A program made the position numbers and the translations under genes. From Symbiodinium natans (Eukaryota > Sar > Dinophyceae > Suessiales > Symbiodiniaceae): a DNA stretch of 64,000 bases. Below the pieces are notes generated by a model. That model made no database searches. It saw nothing but the letters and a program-made list of their open reading frames with translations, and was not told the origin of the DNA. Shown piece after piece: positions 42,191 to 51,760 of the stretch (positions are counted from its first letter, which is position 1; every line of letters begins with the position of its first letter). The stretch lies in NCBI GenBank assembly GCA_905221605.1, contig CAJNDS010001458.1, forward strand, positions 374,001 through 438,000, written 5' to 3'.

Positions 42191-42526
42191 TCAGAGTTTC
42201 TCAAGTTTCTGTAGATGTAGCAGCGCCCTCGCTACAAGGGTGGCCGTAGGGCTGCGATGCCGGCTTTTCTCCGACTCTTTTTCCCAACTTCCCTTCGAGC
42301 GAATACTAACTCTTGCACGCCCCTCGTCAAGTGATATAACACCCCTCATCCTGACATCGTCTACACCCTCGACACAAATGAGGATTCTCTCCGAAGCCAT
42401 CCACCAGTGCTGAACCAACTTCTCCGGGGAGACATGCAAACACACGGCCTTTGCCGGAGTCCGTGTGCCACCCTCCCATACGCTATCCTGCTCGGTTTGG
42501 CCCGGACTTCTAAGCTCTTTAAACAA
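42191..42526 (-). other. Coding-like open frame, possible terminal exon relic
   Basis: A 111-codon minus-strand frame without simple repeat, ending with TGA at about 42,191. Readable segments include SPEKLVQHWWMASERIL, VEGVDDVRMRGVISL and a basic tail ending LLHLQKLEKL. It lacks an ATG at its open edge and runs into an ITS at 42,530, so it would be the 3' part of a gene cut by a telomeric block. Family not recognised. Confidence 0.25.
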
Positions 42527-42899
42527 TCCCTGAACCCTAAACCCTAAATCTTTCTGAAGGACTCTTACACCAATGAGGGAGAGGTAGACTCTAAGGACCC
42601 CTTGAACCCTAAAACGAATAGGGTTCAGGGTTGAGGGTGTAGGGTTAAGGGGCGAAGATTCTTGGGTTGTCTCGACAGGTTACAAAAGCACACAGGGCCC
42701 ACGCATTTGCCAGCCTCGGCCATAAACCCTATAAACCCTACACCATCCTAAACCCGAAGCCATAAACCCTAAACCATCATAAACCCTAAACCCCATACCC
42801 TAAACCCTAAACCCCTACGCGGATGCTCGCGGGCACCTTCAACTCTTCCACAGCGGCATCCAGCTTGGAGTTGCCCTCGCCATGTTTGGGGTTTCTATA
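42527..42899. other. Unique DNA with variant ITS
   Basis: C-strand words at 42,725-42,820 with CATAAACCCT units. Confidence 0.6.
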
Positions 42900-43170
42900 C
42901 GGTTTGGGGTTTGGGGTTTAGGGTTTAGGGTTTAGGGTGTGGGGTTTGGGGTTAAGGGTTTGGGCTTCGGGTTTCGGGTTTCGGGTTTCGGGTTTGGGGT
43001 TTGGGGTTTGGGGTTTGGGGTTTGGGGTTTGGGGTTTGGGGTTTGGGGTTTGGGGTTTGGGGTTTGGGGTTTGGAGTTTGGGGTTTGGGGTTTGGGGTTT
43101 GGGGTTTGGGGTCTCGGTTTAGGGTTTGGGGTTTAGGGTTTGGGGTTGAGGGTTTGGGGTTTAGGGTTTG
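42900..43170 (+). repeat. Long ITS dominated by TTTGGGG
   Basis: TTTAGGG, then four TTTCGGG, then about nineteen nearly perfect TTTGGGG units, then mixed units. Nested homogeneous variant blocks. Open frames here read only Gly-Phe-Gly-Val-Trp repeats. Confidence 0.95.
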
Positions 43171-44536
43171 TGGCTTAGACACAGCCGCAGCGTAAACACT
43201 GAAGGATGCTTCTACACCAACGTCCCCCTTCAAAATCCCCTGCTGGAACCCTAAGCCCTAAACCGCCGAAACTCTAAACCGCCGACTAAACCCTAAACCC
43301 TAAACCCTAAACCCTAAATCCTAAACACGGCCTAAACCCTAAACCCTAACACCAGACGCCGAGAATCGCAGACGCCATGCACACTTCTCAAGCCCTGAGA
43401 CCAAAAGCCTATGCCAACACACTCTTAGAGCTAAAATACATTTGTACTATACAGATAAGTCATGATTCCGACTAAACTCTAAACGCTTAGCCCTAACCCT
43501 AAACCCTAAACCCTAAACCCTAAACCCTAAGCCATCCACTCCGCAACCCTTAGCCCCCGAAACCCTCAGATCCTCGATGACGGTGGCTTCCGATGTGACA
43601 GAATGGCGCCTTGGTCCCCCAAGATGAGTTCCGGGTTTGGGGTTTAGGGTTTAGGGATTTAGGATTAGGGTTTAGGGGTTTAGGATTAGGGTTTAGGGTT
43701 TAGGGTTTAGGGTTTAGGGTTTTGGGTTTAGGGTTTAGGGCTTAGGGCTTCGGGTTTAGGGTTTAGGGTTTAGGGTTCAGCGTCCCTGTTTGGGCACGTG
43801 AATAAAGGCGCAGGTGGCAGTGGAACTGCGTTGAGGGATTGCGAGAATTGCCTACGATTGCCTGGGGCCACACCCCATATTTAGTACCCCGTGATGGCTC
43901 CATCTAAGCAGTAGTTGTGTTCGACTCGATTCGTGAACAAAAAAACCAAAACCTCAGCCCGCCCCCCTCCTCCCCACCATAGACCCTACATCCCCAATCC
44001 CTGACCCTAAACCCTAAGCCTTAAACTGTAAACCCAAACCCTAAACCCTAAAACCTAAGCCCTGCAGCCAAACCTTGAGCCATCCAAACCTTGGGACAGC
44101 TTCTCTTTGAGACATCCTGCCGTTAACAAGAAGGTCCCAGGAATAAAAACCAAGCATTTTAGGCTTCAGGGTTTAGGGTTAGGGGAGCCTAACCTAAACC
44201 ACAATCCCCTAAACCAACGAAATAAGCGGGTAGATCCCAAAATTGGGGTACCCCTTTTGTCCCCCACATCTGCAAGGGACCCCCAAAACGTGTGCCCCTG
44301 TTTTCGGAACCCCCCCCCATAGTACCCTAAACCATACTACCCAAAACCCTAAGCCTTAAGCCCTAAACCCTAAACCCTACACCCCAAGCCCTAAACCCTA
44401 AACCCCAAGCCCTAAACCCTAGACTCATGCCAGCCCATTCCTCGGGCCCTGGAATAGCTCTGCGCCCACGGCACTCGCCAAGCGTCCTGGGGCTGGATCT
44501 TCGGAGCTTTGATTCGCCCCAGGTATCCAAGGTACA
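43171..44536. other. Unique DNA with several ITS blocks
   Basis: C-strand 43,248-43,350 (with TAAACCGCCGA duplicated at 43,259 and 43,276), C-strand 43,490-43,532, G-strand 43,635-43,780, C-strand words 44,005-44,065 and 44,340-44,425. No gene seen. Confidence 0.65.
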
Positions 44537-44642
44537 GGTTTAGGGTTTAGGGTTTAGGGTTTAGGGTTTAGGGTTTAGGGTTTAGGGTTTAGGGTTTAGG
44601 GTTTAGGGTTTAGGGTTTAGGGTTTAGGGTTTAGGGTGTAGG
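44537..44642 (+). repeat. Interstitial telomeric repeat, perfect
   Basis: About fifteen perfect TTTAGGG units. A second, decayed G-strand array lies at 44,768-44,870. Confidence 0.95.
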
Positions 44643-44960
44643 GACTGACTTTAGGTCCTGTCTATGTTGTTACTTTCCCAAGGCATCCCAAGCGTAAATC
44701 CAAACCTCCGAAACCCGAAACCCGGAACCCTAAACCCTTCAGCACAAACCTAAAGCCCCTCAAAAAGTTTAGGGTTTAGGGTTCACGGATTTTAGGGTTT
44801 AGGGGTTATTGTTTAGGGTTTAGGGTTTAGGGATTTTAGGGCTTTTAGGGTTTAGGGTTTAGGGCTTTGGTCGGGTGACAGGGCTCGGGGGGTGACTTTC
44901 GTAGTTGGTCCGGCCAACTGAAGATGTTGATTGAAGATGACAGGTGCCGACGACTCAAGA

Positions 44961-45061
44961 CTTGCTGGCCCAGATTCGGGTACCCTTTTTTTTGTCGGTT
45001 ACTTCGTAATAAGGGAAGCCAGAACCCAAACAAAGGTAAAGGGTACCACTGGGCTACCAAG
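44961..45061. mobile_element. F3 element, copy 2
   Basis: CTTGCTGGCCCAG...GGTACCCTTTTT at the left and GGGTACCACTGGGCTACCAA at the right. Centre ATAAGGGAAGCCAGAACC is shared with the other copies. Confidence 0.7.
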
Positions 45062-45268
45062 AGACGGTGCACATTGTTGAGCGGTTTTGGGGGCGAAGGG
45101 TTTGAGGATTTCGGGCTTAGAGACTTGCTTCTTCCGGCTTATGGGATTGATGAGGGATCCCGAAGCTGAAGTGGACTTGATGGTACCTTTGAAGATTGCC
45201 AGATGGGGTTTAGGATAACAAGGGCCTCCTCTTATAGGGCCTCAAAGAACCAGATCCCCTTACAATAA

Positions 45269-45362
45269 CTACCATTTGCTGAAGAACCCCAAAAGAAAAA
45301 AACCCACCCTTATGAAGGAAATAATATTTTTAGTTTTTTCGAGGTTCTTAACCAATTAGTAG
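45269..45362. mobile_element. F4 element, copy 3
   Basis: CTACCATTTGCTGAAGAACC at the left and GGTTCTTAACCAATTAGTAG at the right. The A/T-rich centre contains CCCTTATGAAGGAA. Confidence 0.7.
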
Positions 45363-45883
45363 ACAAGGACCGCAATAAGGTATCCCTGATATCGTAAACA
45401 GCCAGATGAGTCTCGCCGAGATTTGGTCGGGGGCCGTGCGAACCCCCCAACCCCTTTAAACCCCAAACCCTGAACCCTAAACCCTAAACCCTAAACCCCA
45501 AACCATAAACCCCAAACCCTATCAAAGCCTACCACACGAGAAACAAACGCAGAGAAGAGGAGCCGCGACATCCCTGGGATTCCCCCCAAGGTCGAATGTG
45601 GGGGTTGACTAGGGTGGTTTAGGGTTTATGGTTTAGGGTTTAGGGTTCAGGGTCACTATCATCGGACCCCCCCCCCCCCCCACAACAAAGGGCCATGACT
45701 TGGGAGAACCCACATCTTGTGCCGAAGCCTGTGACCTCTGCACCTTTTCTGGGCTTAGGGTGTAGGGCTGAGGGTGTACATGAAGCCCCCAAACCCTGCC
45801 CCTGATATCGTTGTTGAGGTTCGATTGCAGCTCCGCGAAACTGCTTCTGAGCTCCCCCATCTCAGAGGCGTCCTGTGTCTCAG
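45363..45883. other. Unique DNA with ITS blocks
   Basis: C-strand 45,455-45,525 and G-strand 45,615-45,655; poly-C at 45,667-45,681. No gene seen. Confidence 0.6.
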
Positions 45884-45944
45884 GGATCTAAACCCTGAAC
45901 CCTGAACCCTAAACCTAAACCCTAACCCAGGAACTTAGGATCTA
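45884..45944 (-). repeat. ITS with 7-bp flanking direct repeat
   Basis: GGATCTA at 45,884-45,890 and 45,938-45,944 brackets CCCTGAA/CCCTAAA units. About 12 bp of unique DNA separates the array from the right copy, so support is modest. Confidence 0.5.
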
Positions 45945-46489
45945 GAGAGGCTCAACACACCAGGGGGCGCTCGTCTTTCCCTTCTCTCGCCTCTCCAAGA
46001 CATGGTGGGAAAAGAGGTGGAGCTTCACTAACCCCAAACCCTAAACTCGAAACCCTAAACCCTAAACCCTGCGGTTGAACCCTAAACCCTAAACCCTATA
46101 CCCTAAACCCTAAACCCTATGGTTCTGGGGGTTGCGTGCGTGCTCTGCTGGAACTTCGCTGACTTCTCCAACCACAAAGTTCCACTCTGCCATTTCAGCA
46201 ACTAGGTCCTCACGGGCTTTAAAAGGTCTAGGGTTTCAAAAGAATCCAAAAGGCAAGCCTTAACCCTTAGCCCTAACCCCTAGAATCCATGGGCTAAGGT
46301 CGAGTTCTCAACTAAGAACCAGTAGCCGGCTGAAACAGCTGAGAGGTCTTGCAGGGCTTAGAGGGCTGATGGTAACCCTAAACCCTAAACCCTAAACCCT
46401 AAACCCTAAACCCTCGAATGGGTCCGGAAGCTTCTGGAGCATTTCGCGGAGATCTTCGATGTCCTTGGAGGAACAAGAACATGCTAGGG
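45945..46489. other. Unique DNA with ITS blocks
   Basis: C-strand arrays at 46,030-46,122 (with CCCTATA units) and 46,376-46,413. No gene seen. Confidence 0.65.
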
Positions 46490-46560
46490 CTTAGGGTTTA
46501 GGGTTTAGGGTTTAGGGTTTAGGGTTTAGGGTTTAGGGTTTAGGGTTTAGGGTTTAGGGC
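46490..46560 (+). repeat. Interstitial telomeric repeat, perfect
   Basis: Nine to ten perfect TTTAGGG units. GCTAGGGC before and GCTAGAGGGC after may be a decayed duplication. Confidence 0.95.
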
Positions 46561-47334
46561 TATTGGGCGCTAGAGGGCATACTTGGAGGTTCAATGCTCA
46601 AGGTAGCTCAGCATGTGACTCAATGCATTGAGGCTGGGGGGGACTCAGCAACCCCAAACCCTAACCCCAAACCCTAAACCGACGGGGGGTTGGGGGGTGG
46701 GGGGGGCTCAGCCGCTTCATCAACTTCATGTTCAGGGACTTGGGTTTAGGGTTTAGGGTGACTAGCCCTACACCCGAAACAGGAGAGCGGCTGCCCGCCA
46801 ACTTTTTTGCGTGCTTTTTGCAAGCCCCTAAGCCGAAAAACTTCTACAAAGTGAGGGTCTAGGGTGAGGTTTCCTAGAACCTAAACCCTATGTACTCAGC
46901 ACCGAAAACCCTAAACCCCAACCCCCAAAGAGGCCTCCGCATAGGGTTTGACAAAGAAGCGCCGTGAAACACTTTGTACATCAAACCAAAGAAGCCCTAA
47001 AAACCCGTAAACCCTGAACCCTAAACTCTAAAACCTAAAGCCTAAACCCCAAACCATACACCCCAAACCTTCGATATACCAAAATCTCGAAGGAAGATGC
47101 TACAATGCAGACTCTGGGCGGCCCAAATTTGCGACGACCCCCCCCCCCCTCCCCCGGGCCCCCGCCGCCCGCAAACTCCCAACTCCCAAACCAGACTCAC
47201 AAAAATCTGGGTTGACTTCAGGGGTTTAGTGTTTGGAGATTCTGTTTCGGGTTTAGGGTAAGCGTAAGCCCTTAACCCCCAAAACCCCAAGCCAGAAACC
47301 CCGAAACCCCTGAAAAACCCCACCACAAAGCCCC
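46561..47334. other. Unique DNA with scattered telomeric words
   Basis: Short C-strand words at 46,650-46,680 and 46,990-47,070, C-run at 47,140-47,155. No gene seen. Confidence 0.6.
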
Positions 47335-47422
47335 CTAAACCCTAAACCCTAAACCCTAAACCCTAAACCCTAAACCCTAAACCCTAAACCCTAAACCCCA
47401 AACCCCAAACCCCAAACCCCAA
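47335..47422 (-). repeat. ITS, CCCTAAA then CCCCAAA
   Basis: Eight perfect CCCTAAA units switch to four CCCCAAA units. Confidence 0.95.
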
Positions 47423-47606
47423 GAACCTTCAAGAGCCCCAGCAAGTATGGCTCCTTGGTGCGCTGGGTGCGCTCCGCCTGCGAGACAAAACGCACCCCAG
47501 TTTCCAAAACAGGTTTAGGGTTTTAGGTTTTAGGGTTTAGGGTTTAGGGAGGTTCCTAAGATACATTCAGGAGTACACTCTTTCGGAACGTTTGTAAACT
47601 CCAACA

Positions 47607-47820
47607 GTGGGCCCTCAAGTGGGGACCCCTTGTATACCCTTTGCATACCCTACTAGACCCGGGAGTAGCCTAGGAATAACACGTGTGCCCTTTTTGGCTT
47701 TAAGGGGATTATAAGGGAACCCCAACCGTAAAAAAAGGAAAACAGAGCCTACTCCCGGTCCTGGCCTATACAACCAAAGGGCCCATACTTCAGAACCCTT
47801 CAACGAAGGTAGTGAAATTG
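47607..47820. mobile_element. F6 copy 4, split by an F7 element
   Basis: Left half GTGGGCCCTCAAG...ACCCCTTGTATACCC and right half CCTATACAACC...GGGCCCATACTTCAGAACCC match F6 at 1,051 and 4,136. The F7 element at 47,653-47,764 separates them. CCTA occurs on both sides of the inserted F7. Confidence 0.7.
47653..47764. mobile_element. F7 element, copy 3, nested in F6
   Basis: CTAGACCCGGGAGTAGCC faces GCCTACTCCCGGTCCTGG. The centre GTGCCCTTTTTGG and GGATTATAAGGGAACCCCAA is nearly identical to 28,423-28,535. Confidence 0.75.
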
Positions 47821-47882
47821 GCATTCGTTTCAGAACTCAAGAGGGCCCTAAGCCCTAAACCCAAACCCTAAACCCCAAGTTT

Positions 47883-47979
47883 CTTGGTACCGCAGTAAGC
47901 ATACTACCTTTTTGGTTGGTTAACTGATAAGGGAACCTTGAACCAAAAAAAGTGAAAAGGGTACCACTGGGCTACCAAG
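47883..47979. mobile_element. F3 element, copy 3, best preserved
   Basis: CTTGGTACCGCAGT at the left and ACCACTGGGCTACCAAG at the right, with TGATAAGGGAACCTTGAACC in the centre. Non-coding. Confidence 0.75.
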
Positions 47980-48130
47980 GAGTAGTTTCGTGATATAAGG
48001 TCTATGGAGCTTCGGCCCGATGTTGATTTTGGGAGTTCCTTGAACCTCTCTCTACTCCAGCATCTGCTAGGGGTTGGGGACTAGGGATTCGGGTTTAGGG
48101 TTTAGGGTTTGAGGGGTTAGGGTTTAGGGT

Positions 48131-48355
48131 TTAGGCCTTTTGACTAAGTGGGTTGATGAAGGAACCTTGCCTGATAACAGTGATAAGGTAAACTCTGCAA
48201 AAACTACACCACGCTGCCTCCACGTGCTCCAGCACTTGCTTCATGACCTGCTGCGTGACTTCGTTCGCCTGACACATGGCGTTTGGCAGTTTGCGTTCGT
48301 AAGGGTTTATGAGGGCTTTAGGCTCAGGGTGATGCGGGCAAACGGAAGCCCGCAA
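48131..48355 (-). other. Coding-like open frame, possible exon relic
   Basis: A 74-codon minus-strand frame with protein-like composition, including a helix-like run NEVTQQVMKQVLEHVEAAW and an internal ATG just before it (about 48,281). Codons in that run prefer G or C at third positions. It ends at TAA near 48,131. Family not recognised, and flanking DNA is telomeric on one side. Confidence 0.22.
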
Positions 48356-49142
48356 ACCCTTTTGGTCACCCCAAAAGCCCGATAAACCTCAAATGGGTAC
48401 ACTCAACCTATCCACTACCCCCTGGCGCTTCCATCACTGCTCTTGTCATTACCATCCCAGCTCAACCCAAAACCCTAAACCCTAAGCCCTTACCTTAGCC
48501 TGGTCTGATCCATAAGCTTCTGGCTGATTTCCCCCCTTTCCCCCCTTCTCCCCCCCCTTCTAGGTTAGGGTTTGGTCCTCCCGCCCTTTGGACCCTGAAC
48601 CAGAGGAGCTTAACCCTTAGCCCCTGAGGCAGCGAACAGCCGAAACATCTCAACAGCTTTGTATAGCGCAGTAGCCATAGTGCAATAAAGGCGACCCTGC
48701 ACCCCACGCCCTTCTTCGGGGGGGAGGGGGGGGGGCTTAAACCCTAAACCCTAAACGCAAAACCCTAAACCCTAAACGCTAAAACCCTTAGCCCCAGCCA
48801 AGTACTCGTCGGGTTGAAGTAGGGACGAAGCCCTACACCCTAAACCCCATGGGCCCAAACTCTCTCAACGCGAAGAAGTCGAAGTCCGGCCTCTTCGACC
48901 CTGAAGACACCCAAAAACATCCTGAAACCCTCACCTCAGAAACCTCAGAGTGGGGTTTGGGGGTTTGGGGCTTTGGGGGTTTGCGGTTTTGAGTTGAAGG
49001 CTAGGCCTTGCAGTGCATACAATTGTTTGGCTTACTTGTAGTTTAAGAGGAACCCCCTAAAAATAGAAAGACATGGGAAACAGCAAAACAATTCTACTGA
49101 AGAGCCTCTGCCGGACTTGTGACAGCGAAGGGAGCCCTAGGA
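48356..49142. other. Unique DNA with short ITS
   Basis: C-strand array at 48,740-48,795, G-run at 48,719-48,734, C-rich tract at 48,530-48,560. No gene seen. Confidence 0.6.
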
Positions 49143-49265
49143 CAGGGTTTAGGGTTTAGGGTTTAGGGCTTAGGGCTTAGGGTTTAGGGTTGAGGGTTTG
49201 GGGTTTGGGGTTTGGGGTTTGGGGTTTGGGGTTTGGGGTTTAGGGTTTAGGGTTTAGGGCTTTGG
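49143..49265 (+). repeat. ITS with six TTTGGGG units
   Basis: TTTAGGG, GCTTAGG, six TTTGGGG, then TTTAGGG again. Confidence 0.95.
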
Positions 49266-49405
49266 GCTGAGGGTTGAGAGCACGTCGAGTCGCAAGACGC
49301 ACTTTGGACTCCTCCAGCTTGCCGTTGATCCGCTCGAAGGCCGCGTTCTCCAGGTTCCAGACCTCTGAACTTAGTTAGGGTTTAGAGTTTAGGGTTTAGC
49401 GTTTA

Positions 49406-49470
49406 GTTGCTGAGTTCAGAAGCCCCCCCCAAAAAACTCAAAAAAAGTGTACACTTTCAGTTCTGTCGGG
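49406..49470. repeat. Dispersed repeat F9, copy 2
   Basis: GTTGCTGAGTTCAGAAGCCC, a spacer, then AAAAAAAGTGTACACTTTCA and GTTCT, parallel to 41,211-41,272. ITS-like DNA abuts its left end. Confidence 0.65.
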
Positions 49471-50479
49471 GATTATCAAGTCAAGCTGAGTGTTGTAGGG
49501 TAGAGACCCCTAGACCCGAGACCCTGAGCCCTAAACCCTGAAGCCCTAAACAAGTTGCAGCTGATTTGCTCAGGGCAAAGGCGGTTTGGAGTTTGGATCT
49601 TGGGTTAAGGCATGCCGTGGCTCCCTCTCTTACAGTAGTTTCCCTAAACCCTAAACCCTAAACCCTAAGCCCTAAACCCTAAACCCTAAACCCTATTTGT
49701 TGGTTTAGGATGCAGGGTTGGAAAGGTTGGGGGTTGAGGAATATGTTGTTAAATCAGAATAATACATAAATGACCAACGATTTAGGGCTTAGGGTTCAGG
49801 TTGGGGGTCTCAGGTTTTCGTTCTCCATGAGGCTGGGCTTCACATTTATGGTCTTTGGGCTCGGCAACCTGGTTGGGGCATAGGGTCCAGCGCGGAGTCT
49901 AGACACCTTTGGGGTTGAGGAGGGCTGAACCCTAAACCCTAAACCCTAACCTTGGGGTCCTACACCCTAAACCCTAAACCCTAAGCCGTAAACCTTAAAC
50001 CCTAAACTCTAAACCCTAAACCTGCCCCGACCTCGTGCATGACAGTCTGTCGCCAGCGCTCCCTCTCCGTCTTTAACTCCTCCTCCGAGATCAGGCCTCT
50101 GCTGGGCGCCCGATGTGGGGTTTAGGGTTTAGGGTCTAGGGTTTGGGGTTTGGGATTTTTCGTTTGGGGTTTGGGGGTTTGGGGTGCAGGGTATAGGGCT
50201 TCAGTCTTCGGGGGTGTTCGGGTTTAGGTGTTGAGGTTTAAGCTCAGGGTTCAAAAACGCCAGTTTAGGGTGGAGGGCTTAGTATTCAGGTTATGGGGCT
50301 CCGGTGCGTCCCTTGTGCCTCAATCTGGGACGCGTCGCATCCTTCATTAATTTTGTATCTATATATAGTTATTATAGTGAACATATACTAATACAAACTA
50401 ATGATAATAATAATAACCACAAACATACGTAGTTTATGAAGCCCTGAGCCCAAATCCCTAAGCCCTAATCCCTAAAAAG
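49471..50479. other. Unique DNA with ITS blocks and an AT-rich patch
   Basis: C-strand arrays at 49,640-49,695 and 49,930-50,025, G-strand words at 50,115-50,200, AT-rich DNA at 50,345-50,440. No gene seen. Confidence 0.65.
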
Positions 50480-50570
50480 GGTCTAGGGTTTAGGGTAAAC
50501 CCTAAACCCTAAACCCTAAACCCTAAACCCTAAACCCTAAACCCTAAACCCTAAACCCTAAACCTCCCCC
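50480..50570. repeat. Head-to-head telomeric junction
   Basis: GGGTCTAGGGTTTAGGGT runs directly into AAACCCTAAACCC at about 50,497 and then about ten perfect CCCTAAA units. The two G-rich strands point toward each other, the arrangement left by end-to-end joining of telomeric tracts. Confidence 0.85.
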
Positions 50571-51583
50571 AATTCGGCCAATACTCGGCCCGCGGGTTGC
50601 GAGGGCGCGCGGAGCGGCTGCACGGTGCCAGGGGCCGTGTAGCGCTGTGGCTGCGCCATGACCCAAGGGTTGGGGGAGCCAATTGGGCTCTTTAAACGTG
50701 TGGCGATCAAAGAGGGCCCCTAAACCGCAAATCCTACAGACCCCATGTGACTCTCAAGCCTAGGAAGGCTGAGAGCTTGTAGTTGCCAGCCTTTGTGATT
50801 GAAGCCCTTTCTGAGCCTGCACTTAAGGCAGCTGGTTTCGGAAGAGGACACGAGGTTCGGTTGTCTCGGTGCAGCTTTGAGCAGGGAGGAAGGCATCGCG
50901 CGGCATGGCACGCGAACACTGGTTTAGGGCTAAAGCTTATGGACCTGTGGAGTGGGGGGGGGGGGGGTAAACGGACAAAGTGCAGCAAACAACCCTGAAC
51001 TCTAAACCCTAAACCCCAGTTGCGTCGCAGATGCTGGGGACTATCCTGGAGAATCTTGGTGTCTGTGTAGCAACCTTCGACGTTAACTTCAAGATTCTGT
51101 GAAAATGTGGCTTGTGCCCGGCTACCTTGCTGCTGCCTTCGGTGTGAGTGGTTTCATGTTTTGTCCTGTGATTTGTGGGTTTGGTTTAGGGTACTGGTGA
51201 AGTTGTAGTCCTCCTCAACATGTGCAAAGCTGTTGGTCTTCCGCAACTAAGTTTGGGGAGCAGGGAATGATAAAGGGTCCTTGAGGAAGGGGGCCCTTAG
51301 GACTCGGGGCAAGCGTAGGGAGCGTTCGGGAGTACAAGCGAATACAGTGAAACATTGGGTTAGCAGCATTCTCTCCCGTGAAGGCCGGTACCTTCTATTT
51401 GCAACAGCACGGCGATTTCTTGTACATTCATTTCCGGCAGGAGTATAAGAGCGAGAATGCCACTCCCTGCCCAAAGAAGAAGAAGCAGAAGAAGCACGAA
51501 AGCCTTAGATCAGAAGGGTTTAGGGCTCAGGGCTTATGCCTTTAGAGCCACCAAAAGCAGATGCCAGGACAGGCACGGAGGGA
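50571..51583. other. Unique DNA, no assigned gene
   Basis: No telomeric array for about 1 kb apart from one ITS word at 51,005. A plus-strand frame at 50,783-50,998 begins with protein-like residues (FVIEALSEPALKAAGFGRG) but ends in a poly-G tract, so it is left uncalled. Confidence 0.5.
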
Positions 51584-51760
51584 ATAAAGGGGCATGAACA
51601 AGTAGAATATGGTCTTGGGGGCTATTATGGTATAATCAGAAAGGGGCCATGAGCGAATACGATTCGCAATTATTCCCTAAACCCTAAACCCTAAACCCTA
51701 AACCCTAAACCATAAACCCTAAACCCTAAACCCTAACCCTCAATTATTCCGACCCCTACA
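51584..51760 (+). mobile_element. F2 element, copy 4, interrupted by an ITS
   Basis: TATTATGGTATAATCAGAAA and GGGGCCATGAGCGAATACGA match the F2 copy at 21,583. ATTATTCCGACCCCTACAT closes it. The ITS at 51,677-51,740 splits it. Confidence 0.7.
51667..51750 (-). repeat. ITS inside F2 with perfect 10-bp target duplication
   Basis: CAATTATTCC at 51,667-51,676 and 51,741-51,750 directly borders the telomere array. F2 at 21,583 has the uninterrupted equivalent (AACTATTCCGACCCC), as do 13,086 and 18,479. This is the clearest case of inserted telomere DNA. Confidence 0.92.

Noticed and set aside
42937-43233. Gly-Phe-Gly-Val-Trp and Asn-Pro-Lys-Pro repeat proteins
   Set aside because: They are the three-frame translation of TTTGGGG/CCCCAAA 7-mers.
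50783-50998. Coding-like plus-strand frame starting PAFVIEALSEPALKAAG
   Set aside because: Starts well but ends in a poly-G tract, and the minus strand is also open. Too weak to call.
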